Of a stretch of DNA of 64,000 nucleotides, positions 18,490-24,871 are shown one piece after another. The notes under the pieces are model-generated. The model searched no databases. It was not told the DNA's origin and saw nothing but the letters and a program-made list of their open reading frames with translations. The DNA comes from Sinorhizobium psoraleae. GTDB taxonomy: Bacteria; Pseudomonadota; Alphaproteobacteria; Rhizobiales; Rhizobiaceae. How positions within the stretch are numbered: the first letter of the stretch is position 1; each line of letters opens with the position of its first letter. The DNA lies in assembly GCF_013283645.1 (NCBI RefSeq), contig NZ_JABEKV010000003.1, forward strand, positions 248,001-312,000. The letters run 5' to 3'. A program made the position numbers and the translations under genes.

Positions 18490-18530
18490 CAATAAAAACG
18501 ATTTCAATCGAAATATAAACGTTTTTATTG
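18490..18530. promoter_or_regulatory. LacI-type double operator upstream of the second operon
   Basis: CAATAAAAACG (18490-18500) is repeated inverted as CGTTTTTATTG (18520-18530). The right half contains AAACGTTT (18517-18524) and the left half the close variant AAACGATT (18497-18504), about 20 bases centre to centre. Arrangement and core match the double operator at 10285-10319. It lies 41 bases upstream of the regulator start at 18449. Confidence 0.72.
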
Positions 18531-18758
18531 TCGATGACGTTGTTGTTGAAATCACGCCTCTCCTTCCTCGGCGGAAGCACACGGTCAGGTAGCGTCGCAG
18601 GCACAGTCGACAACAGGAATGGCAATCGCAGTCAGCGCGCAGCGGTCCGCCGTCTCACGGCCCGGCAAAACCAATCAAAACAGGGGCGAGCAGTTCCGCT
18701 GCTTTCCACAGGGCCGTTAGCGAGAGAAGATCGGAGGAATCGCCGGAATGCGTGCCCC

Positions 18759-19514
18759 TCAATGGGCAGTGTAGGCGCCGTCCACCAGGTGGACGCTTCC
18801 GGTGATGAAGCTCGCCTGCTCGGAGAGGAGGAAGCACACGAGGGAGGCGACCTCTTCCGGCGTGCCGCGCCTTCCCATCGGCTGCAGCGACATCATGCGC
18901 CGGGTGCTCGCGATGTCGGCATGCTCCGACAACAGCGGCGTCTCGATCCAGCCGGGACCGACGGCATTGATGCGGACGCCGATTCGCGCATATTCCATGG
19001 CGGCGACCTTCGTTAGCCCGACCAGGCCGTGCTTTGCTGCGGTATAGGCGGCCGCAGTCGGCAGACCAACCGAACCAAGAATGGAAGACATGTTGACGAT
19101 CGCGCCGCCGCCCTGCGCCAGCATCGCGGCGATCTCGTACTTCATACAGTAGAAAACGCCGTTCAGGTTGACGTTCATCACCTTGTGCCATTCGTCGAGC
19201 GGATAGTCGGCCGTCGGCTTGCGGATGCCGTCGATCCCGGCATTGTTGACCGCCAGATGCAGGCCACCGCATTCCTCGACGGCGAACTTTACCAACTTTT
19301 CGACAGCTTCGGCGTCGGCTACATCGACGGCGAAATCAAGGGCCTTGCCTCCGGCCGAGCGAATCTCGGCGGCGATTCGGCGCGCGGCGTCAGCATCCAG
19401 ATCGGCAACAACGACCTCGGCTCCCTCGCCACCGAGCTGCCGGGAAACAGCCGCGCCAATTCCGGAACCCGCGCCGGTCACGACCGCAACCTTTCCCTCG
19501 AAGCCAAGTTTCAT
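18759..19514 (-). CDS. Short-chain dehydrogenase/reductase, classical FabG-like type
   Basis: The 251-residue protein has the NAD(P)-binding TGAGSGIG, an acidic D in VVVADLDADAA after the second strand (suggesting NAD preference), NNAG, catalytic serine in NMSSILG and YTAAK, and the C-terminal FITGSVHLVDGAY. It is a full-length classical SDR. AAGGATA lies about 6 bases before the ATG. It lies alone on the minus strand, 228 bases upstream of the second-operon operator, so its substrate (sugar alcohol, hydroxy acid) is not indicated by context. Confidence 0.88.
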   Translation of the reverse strand: MKLGFEGKVAVVTGAGSGIGAAVSRQLGGEGAEVVVADLDADAARRIAAEIRSAGGKALDFAVDVADAEAVEKLVKFAVEECGGLHLAVNNAGIDGIRKPTADYPLDEWHKVMNVNLNGVFYCMKYEIAAMLAQGGGAIVNMSSILGSVGLPTAAAYTAAKHGLVGLTKVAAMEYARIGVRINAVGPGWIETPLLSEHADIASTRRMMSLQPMGRRGTPEEVASLVCFLLSEQASFITGSVHLVDGAYTAH

Positions 19515-19857
19515 TTTGTCTATCCTTATTGCCGTCGTTCGACCTAATCGAGCGGGCGCGAGCCCGCAAGACGTTTCACAAGCTACCCGGAGCGGCGACC
19601 GATTCGCCGGGCCGAGAATCCTCGCAAGCTCACGAGAAAACGCCTGTTGATCCCGCTCCTATTCACTCGCCTGATCTACGCGCCATCACAGATATACCAC
19701 GCTTATCCCGCAGATGCTTTCGACAACGAACGAAGATGTTCACCGTTCGCGCTTTCTACCCTCGCCAGCCATCTTAATCGGCGTGCAACACTTGGCCGCC
19801 ACGCGCTGCAGTGTTAAAGACGAATCGGGGGCGCATCAATTTGCTCAGCAGGTAAAG
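19515..19857. other. Intergenic region between SDR and L,D-transpeptidase genes
   Basis: 343 bases without a supported gene; it should hold the two divergent promoters. A short hairpin, GCGGGC-GCGA-GCCCGC, lies at 19552-19567, 38 bases upstream of the SDR gene. An open plus frame runs from 19714 into the transpeptidase gene, but its extra residues look non-coding. Confidence 0.5.
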
Positions 19858-20448
19858 ATGGACAATGACCAAATTACGCGCCGGATGCTCGTTTTGGGCA
19901 GTCTGGCTCTGTTGACCTCTGGATGTAGTGCAACCTGGCAAGGCGTGGGAATCCCATCGCTGCTCCCAAGTACCTCCGGCGTGGATCGTCGCTACCGAAG
20001 GCGGCATGTGCGCTATGACGGACCCGAGCCGGCCGGAACCATCGTCGTCGACACGACGGAACGTTACCTCTACTCGGTCGAAGAGGGTGGCTGGGCGACC
20101 CGCTACGGAATCGGCGTCGGCGAAGAGGGGCTGACGATGAAAGGCAGGGCGGTCGTTGGCCGCAAGGCGGAATGGCCGTCCTGGACGCCAACCGCCAGCA
20201 TGATTCGGCGCAAACCGCACCTGGCGCAGTATGCGGGCGGTGTCTCCGGCGGACCACATAATCCCCTTGGCGCGTCGGCGCTTTACCTCTATCGTGGCGG
20301 CCAGGACACCATGTTCCGCCTGCACGGGACGAACGAACCCTGGACGATAGGCCAGGCGGTTTCGAACGGTTGCATTCGCTTGACGAACGAGGATATCGTC
20401 GATCTCTACAGCCGCACGCCCGTGGGAACGCCGGTATTGATCATCTGA
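19858..20448 (+). CDS. L,D-transpeptidase (YkuD domain) lipoprotein
   Basis: The 196-residue protein begins MDNDQITRRMLVLGSLALL and has a lipobox ending at C23 (LLTSGC), so it is probably anchored in the envelope facing the periplasm. The YkuD domain (about 58-196) has the active-site motif with H156 (RLHGTNEP) and catalytic C172 (SNGCIRL). Such enzymes make 3-3 peptidoglycan cross-links or attach outer-membrane proteins to peptidoglycan; L,D-cross-links and such attachment are common in Rhizobiales. The start at 19858 gives a proper signal sequence after AGGTAAAG. It stands alone. Confidence in the enzyme class is high, in the precise cross-link low. Confidence 0.9.
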   Translation: MDNDQITRRMLVLGSLALLTSGCSATWQGVGIPSLLPSTSGVDRRYRRRHVRYDGPEPAGTIVVDTTERYLYSVEEGGWATRYGIGVGEEGLTMKGRAVVGRKAEWPSWTPTASMIRRKPHLAQYAGGVSGGPHNPLGASALYLYRGGQDTMFRLHGTNEPWTIGQAVSNGCIRLTNEDIVDLYSRTPVGTPVLII

Positions 20449-20637
20449 TGGTGTTTCCCCTAAATTTTCGGTATAAATAATCAACCTGTGTGTTTTTGGG
20501 ACACCGTCGAAAGTTCGGCAGCGACAAACCGGATGGCAACTGTGTCCTTTCTGCACTAGGCCGAGTCGCAAATCGCCACTATTACTTCAAATGTTGCCTT
20601 CGATAACCCATTCCGAGTATTGAGGAAAGGACTTCTG

Positions 20638-20775
20638 ATGAGCAGATTTCTAATCGTGATGATTGCGTTGTTTTCGGTCGCCAGCCTGAGCGCTTGCGGG
20701 ACGATTGGCAAAGGCAAGGGGAAGGCCCCGCCACCGGCAGAAGCGCCGGTTGAACAGGCACCAGTCTACAAGTAA
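20638..20775 (+). CDS. Small 45-residue lipoprotein
   Basis: The frame starts MSRFLIVMIALFSVASLSAC and ends GKGKGKAPPPAEAPVEQ-APVYK. The first 19 residues are a signal sequence with a perfect lipobox (LSAC, lipid-bearing C20), leaving a 26-residue mature peptide with a Gly-Lys run and a Pro-rich acidic tail. GAGGAAAGGA precedes the ATG by 7 bases and a strong terminator follows at 20791-20826, so it is a genuine single-gene transcript. Small Gly/Lys/Pro lipoproteins of this kind are common in Rhizobiales envelopes; function unknown. Confidence 0.8.
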   Translation: MSRFLIVMIALFSVASLSACGTIGKGKGKAPPPAEAPVEQAPVYK

Positions 20776-20790
20776 ATTTGAACTTTGCGC

Positions 20791-20826
20791 GGGGAGGGTC
20801 TCGCGACCCTTCCCACGTTTTTTTAT
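20791..20826 (+). terminator. Rho-independent terminator after the small lipoprotein gene
   Basis: GGGGAGGGTC (20791-20800), loop TCGC, then GACCCTTCCC (20805-20814), one G-T wobble in the stem, followed closely by a run of seven T from 20818. Confidence 0.85.
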
Positions 20827-20929
20827 TCATGGCCACACCGGCTTAGGATCTACAGCGCGGAAGCCACAAGCTCACAGAAGCTGGCTTTCAACATGGCGCT
20901 CATCAGAGCTCGGGAGATAGAGCGTAGTA

Positions 20930-21520
20930 ATGACGCTTAAACGAGGTCGTATATCGCTCGTGGTGCTGCTTGCAATGGCGACCACGGCATGCCAGACGGA
21001 AGACAAGGCTCCCCAACCACGTTTTGTTTCGAGTATCGACGCCACCGGGGCAAAAATTGCCGGAAAGTCTCAGCAGAGAGACTACGGCTACTTTATCGAA
21101 TTCCGCTCCCGCTACGCGCTCAGCTATGGTCACTCCTACGTGATTTTCGGGCGTACGAACAAGTCCGGAGCAATGATCAACCCAGAAGTTGCGGGACTTG
21201 CCCCGGCTACGAACGATACCGCACCGTACGTCATGGGCCACTTCCTGCCGGTTCCGGCCGAGACAGGGGCGAGCGACGGCGATCTGCAAGAAGAATACAG
21301 GTCGGCAAGCTGGCGCGTTCTGCTGACGGAAGCGGAGTACCAGAAAACCGTTGCGAAGATCCGAAAGCTGAAGGCCGAGGCGCGCTTCTGGCACGCGTCG
21401 CTCTACAACTGCAACGCCTTCGTGGCGGACATCGCTCGTTCCATGGGATATAAGACGCCCGGCATCTGGCTCAGGCCGCAAGAATTCATTACAAGGCTTC
21501 GGGAGATGAACGGCGGGTGA
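20930..21520 (+). CDS. Putative lipoprotein with permuted NlpC/P60-like cysteine hydrolase signature
   Basis: The 196-residue protein has a signal segment (about 7-20) and a possible lipid-bearing C21 (MATTAC, an imperfect lipobox). I do not recognise a named family with certainty. Two motifs stand out: RYALSYGHSYVIFG (H68) and LYNCNAFVADIARSMG (C161). A histidine in a GH-x-V-I strand followed much later by NCxxFVxDIA is the order found in circularly permuted NlpC/P60 or LRAT-like papain-fold proteins (YiiX/YaeF type), in which the cysteine lies C-terminal of the histidine. It may therefore be an envelope amidase or acyltransferase. The gene follows the small lipoprotein by 154 bases and an intervening terminator, so it is a separate unit. 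Confidence 0.65.
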   Translation: MTLKRGRISLVVLLAMATTACQTEDKAPQPRFVSSIDATGAKIAGKSQQRDYGYFIEFRSRYALSYGHSYVIFGRTNKSGAMINPEVAGLAPATNDTAPYVMGHFLPVPAETGASDGDLQEEYRSASWRVLLTEAEYQKTVAKIRKLKAEARFWHASLYNCNAFVADIARSMGYKTPGIWLRPQEFITRLREMNGG

Positions 21521-21663
21521 GTGCAATCGGTGCTCCCCCCGCTCATCCGGCGGTCGGATCATTCCGCCGCAGCACTTTTGTCGGTCGGAGCGGAGCGTAA
21601 TGGCCACATCCTTGACAGCCGTTGCGATGGCCGCCGATCGCAGCGAAGCTTTGGTGGGCTAGA

Positions 21664-22257
21664 GTGAACATAACAGTCGCTTCCGTCGGCGAAATCATCT
21701 GGGTCCTCGGCATCGTCGCGTGGTACTTCATTCGGCGTCCTTATGAGCGCCGCGCCAAGCGCGTGCGGGTTGTCAGCGACCGCCGCTCGGGCTCCGAGAA
21801 GGTCGGGCTTGCAGCGGCCCTGCTCGGCCTTGCGATCGTTCCGGGCTTTTACGTCGCCACCGGCATTCCGGAAACCGCCGACTATCCGGCGCAGCCGTGG
21901 GCTGTCGCTCTCGGCGCGTTGATCTTTGCCACGGCGATGTGGGTCTTCCGCAGAACCCACAAGGAACTCGGCCGCAACTGGTCCATTTCGCTGGAGATTC
22001 GCGACAAGCACGAACTGATCTCCCGCGGGCCATATGCCCTCGTCCGGCATCCGATGTACACCTCCTTCCTGCTTATGGGCCTTGGCCAAGCCTTTCTGCT
22101 GTCGAACTGGGTGATCGGCCTCGCCGGCCTGGTCGGCTTTGCCGTCCTGTTTTTCCTCAGGGTGGACAAGGAGGAGCGTATGATGTTGGAGATCTTCGGC
22201 GCGCAGTACCGCACCTATATGGCCAGGACCAAGCGAATTATCCCCTATCTTTACTAG
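21664..22257 (+). CDS. ICMT-like membrane methyltransferase family protein
   Basis: The 197-residue integral membrane protein has about four membrane segments and the C-terminal signature of the isoprenylcysteine carboxyl methyltransferase/PEMT-like superfamily: SRGPYALVRHPMYTSFLL (about 137-154) followed by DKEERMMLEIFGAQYRTYM. These residues bind S-adenosylmethionine in characterised relatives. In bacteria, members methylate lipids or small molecules, or have lost methyltransferase activity. The GTG at 21664 is the likely start, as the extra upstream frame (from 21622) lacks a ribosome site and membrane character. It is followed after 7 bases by the E2-like acyltransferase gene. Confidence 0.75.
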   Translation: MNITVASVGEIIWVLGIVAWYFIRRPYERRAKRVRVVSDRRSGSEKVGLAAALLGLAIVPGFYVATGIPETADYPAQPWAVALGALIFATAMWVFRRTHKELGRNWSISLEIRDKHELISRGPYALVRHPMYTSFLLMGLGQAFLLSNWVIGLAGLVGFAVLFFLRVDKEERMMLEIFGAQYRTYMARTKRIIPYLY

Positions 22258-22264
22258 AGGTGGC

Positions 22265-23053
22265 ATGATGCGAGGCCGAGCCATCAAGCTTTCGCCGGCA
22301 CGACGCCTTGTCGGAGATCTGATGAGGTTTTCGATCGGCGTGCCACGGGTCACGGTGCAGCGCCAGATGAACCTTGGCGTGCTGCAAAAAGCCAGGATGG
22401 CGCAGCAAAGCAAGCCCTCCTGGACGGCGCTTTTCCTGAAAGGATACGCGCTTCTCTCCAAGGAGACGCCGGAGTTCCGCCGCGCCTACGTCAAGTTCCC
22501 GAGACCCCAGCTTTACGAATATCCCGGAAGCGTCGCCTCGGTCGCACATGAGCGCGAACATGACGGTGAGCGGGTCGTGCTGCTGAGCACCATCAAGACC
22601 CCCGAGCGCCGCTCGATCACCGAACTAGGAGAGCTGATCCAGGCCGCGCGATCACGCCCCGTGCAGGAGATCAAGGAGTTCCGCCGCGCATTGAAGCTCG
22701 CCCGCGCACCGGCGCCGATCCGGTGGCTGCTCATGTGGCTCGGCCTCAATATCGGGCGGCAGCGGGCACGCCATTTCGGTACGTTTCAGCTGTCGGTCTA
22801 TTCCGGCCTCGGCGCCGAGTCCCTCAATCCTCTGACCCCGCTCACCACGATTTTCAACTACGGTCCGATCAGCGAGGACGGATCGGTAATCGTCCGCATC
22901 CATTATGATCATCGGGTCATGGACGGCGCCAATGTCGCGCGCGCGCTAGAGCGGTTCGAAAAGATCCTGAACGGCGAAATCGCAGATGAAGTGGCAGGCT
23001 TTTTCGGGAGCGAAACCATTCCGGCCGCCGCGGCATCGGGACCGGCGGCATGA
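22265..23053 (+). CDS. Stand-alone 2-oxoacid-dehydrogenase-type acyltransferase domain protein
   Basis: The 262-residue protein resembles only the catalytic domain of E2 acyltransferases: the C-terminal HYDHRVMDGANVARALERF carries the catalytic pair H216 and D220, preceded by NYGPISEDGSVIVRI. It has no lipoyl domain and no E1/E3-binding domain. Its N-terminus is basic, and residues 150-163 (PIRWLLMWLGLNIG) are hydrophobic. The trimeric E2 fold is shared with chloramphenicol acetyltransferase, so acyl transfer from CoA to a small molecule or lipid is plausible. AGAGGTGG lies just before the ATG. It overlaps the following SDR gene by 4 bases, so both are coupled. Confidence 0.75.
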   Translation: MMRGRAIKLSPARRLVGDLMRFSIGVPRVTVQRQMNLGVLQKARMAQQSKPSWTALFLKGYALLSKETPEFRRAYVKFPRPQLYEYPGSVASVAHEREHDGERVVLLSTIKTPERRSITELGELIQAARSRPVQEIKEFRRALKLARAPAPIRWLLMWLGLNIGRQRARHFGTFQLSVYSGLGAESLNPLTPLTTIFNYGPISEDGSVIVRIHYDHRVMDGANVARALERFEKILNGEIADEVAGFFGSETIPAAAASGPAA

Positions 23054-23952
23054 CGCTGAAGCAAGAGTTCCGGCCAGCGGTCGTTGTCGTCGGCGCGTCG
23101 CGAGGCATTGGCAAGGCAATCGCCGAGGTGGCCGCAAGGGATGGCGCCACCGTAGTCCTGGTCGCGCGCTCGCCGGAGGAGCTTCAAGCCGTGGCGGTCG
23201 CAATTCAGAAGGCGGGAGGCGAGGCATTCACGCTTGCGCTGGACCTGACGGCCGGTGACGCGGCGGCGCGTCTCGAAGACTTCCTGTCCGAAAAGCGTCT
23301 GATATGCGACGTTCTCGTCAACAGCGCCGGCTACGGCCTGCGCGGCGGAGCAGCGACACTACCGCTCGAAGAGCAGCTCGGGTTGATCGACCTCAATATC
23401 CGCGTCGTGACCGAGCTCACCCTTCGCTTCCTGCCGGCAATGGTGGCGCGTGGCCGGGGCGGCGTGATCAATCTTGGCTCTGTGGCAAGCTTTACCCCCG
23501 GACCTTTTATGGCGCTGTATTATGCGAGCAAGGGCTTCGTGCGTTCCTTTTCGGAGGCGCTGCATCAGGAAGTGCGCCGCGCCGGTGTGACCGTCACCTG
23601 CGTGGCTCCAGGGCCGGTGTCGACGGAGTTTCTCGAAAAGTCGGGTGCCAACAGGGCAGCGCTGTTCAAGGTCCTGCCCAAGCTTGATGCGAAATACGTG
23701 GCCGAACGCGCCTGGCGGGGATTCAAGGCACGCCGGCGCCTCGTGATCCCGGGCATCTCCGCCAAGCTGGCGATCCTGGTCGCCGGACTTTTGCCTTCCG
23801 CAGCTCTCCTGCCCCTGATCGGCCGGTTGCAACTGCGCGGCAACGATCCCTGCCCTTGCGGTTCAGGCAAAACGTTCAGGGACTGCTGCCGCGCCGGCCG
23901 ATCGCAACGGCACGCTCCATCCGAAACGAGGGCCCGATCTTTGCCGCTGTGA
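23050..23952 (+). CDS. Short-chain dehydrogenase with C-terminal membrane helix and SEC-C zinc motif
   Basis: Residues 8-225 are an SDR with GASRGIGKA (15-23), NSAGYG (91-96), a catalytic serine in NLGSVASF (about S144) and YYASK (157-161). A hydrophobic segment at 237-258 follows, then a complete SEC-C motif, NDPCPCGSGKTFRDCC (265-280; C268, C270, C279, C280), which binds zinc in SecA and in many accessory proteins. Membrane-associated SDRs of this size (for example 3-ketosphinganine or acyl reductases) act on lipids. The fusion with SEC-C is uncommon. It is translationally coupled to the E2-like gene and ends the three-gene operon. Confidence 0.85.
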   Translation: MTLKQEFRPAVVVVGASRGIGKAIAEVAARDGATVVLVARSPEELQAVAVAIQKAGGEAFTLALDLTAGDAAARLEDFLSEKRLICDVLVNSAGYGLRGGAATLPLEEQLGLIDLNIRVVTELTLRFLPAMVARGRGGVINLGSVASFTPGPFMALYYASKGFVRSFSEALHQEVRRAGVTVTCVAPGPVSTEFLEKSGANRAALFKVLPKLDAKYVAERAWRGFKARRRLVIPGISAKLAILVAGLLPSAALLPLIGRLQLRGNDPCPCGSGKTFRDCCRAGRSQRHAPSETRARSLPL

Positions 23953-24178
23953 CGGCCGGTGGCTCCCTCCCCCGGACATGATTCGCTTCGGCTTACGCGG
24001 ACGGAGCGATCAATGTCAGCGACGGGAAATAGGTTCGGTAGCGCCAATAGCTGGCTGGCGGCGGATTGCGCCCAGCTCGGCGCACCGGCGGATTTTCGGG
24101 GTGCAGTCAGGAAAGCTGCGACAGGCTCTGGATGCAATCGGATTTAATCGTTATGATTGAATTGACTGGAGTAGAGCC

Positions 24179-24439
24179 ATGGAAACGAAGGTGCTGACGG
24201 CGCATGTGCCACTACCGCTCGCTGAGAAGGTCGACCAGATTGCCGCACGGCTCGAACGTTCGCGCGGCTGGATCGTAAAGCAAGCGCTGACAGCCTGGAT
24301 CGCTCAGGAAGAGGAACGCCGCCGCTTGACGCTGGAAGCGCTCGCCGATGTCGACGGGGGTCATCTCATCAGCCACCAATCCGTGCAGGCTTGGGCCGAC
24401 AGGCTGGAGAGTGACAACCCTCTGCCTCTGCCACTTTGA
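24179..24439 (+). CDS. CopG/RHH-type antitoxin
   Basis: The 86-residue protein has an N-terminal ribbon-helix-helix: KVLTAHVPLPLAEKVDQIA, then ERSRGWIVKQALTAWI, with the C-terminal part presumably binding the toxin. GGAG is placed about 8 bases before the ATG. It overlaps the toxin gene by four bases (ATGA). A -10-like TATGAT (24152-24157) and a small dyad AATC-GTTAT-GATT (24146-24158) lie just upstream and may be promoter and autorepression site. Confidence 0.85.
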   Translation: METKVLTAHVPLPLAEKVDQIAARLERSRGWIVKQALTAWIAQEEERRRLTLEALADVDGGHLISHQSVQAWADRLESDNPLPLPL

Positions 24440-24714
24440 TGAACATCCAGTGGACAACAAAGGCGGTTTCTGAGCTCGGGCGCCTTCATGATTTTCTCGC
24501 ACCGGTCTATCGGAGAGCTGCAGCCCGCACCGTGCAAGCGTTGGCAAGCGCTCCAAACCGCCTGCTGGAACAGCCACGTATGGGCGAACGGCTGGAGGAG
24601 TTCGATCCCCGTGAGGTCCGCCGTCTTCTCGTCGGCCATTACGAAATGCGCTATGAGATCACGCCGTCAACAATCTACGTCCTGACTCTTTGGCATACAC
24701 GTGAGAGTCGCTAG
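24436..24714 (+). CDS. RelE/ParE-family toxin
   Basis: The 92-residue protein has the ParE/RelE fold signature: WTTKAVSELGRLHDFL at the N-terminus, PRMGERLEEFDPREVRRLLVGHYEMRYEI (quoted in parts: PRMGERLEEF, REVRRLLVG, YEMRYEI) and a C-terminal TIYVLTLWHTRESR with the conserved WH and terminal arginines. The family inhibits gyrase (ParE) or cuts mRNA on the ribosome (RelE); the presence of an RHH antitoxin favours ParE. The start lies within the antitoxin stop (ATGA). Confidence 0.87.
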   Translation: MMNIQWTTKAVSELGRLHDFLAPVYRRAAARTVQALASAPNRLLEQPRMGERLEEFDPREVRRLLVGHYEMRYEITPSTIYVLTLWHTRESR

Positions 24715-24871
24715 AGCGGAATGCGCTCACGTGCGTTCGCGCCACCGCTCTACCTGTTTGTTTTTGCCGCATTTGTGCGACGTCAGGTGATTCCACCTGA
24801 CTGCAAAATCTCTAGACGCCAGTAATCGCCGCGGCCAGGCACGCGCATTGACGGAAGTGTGACGCTTCGAA

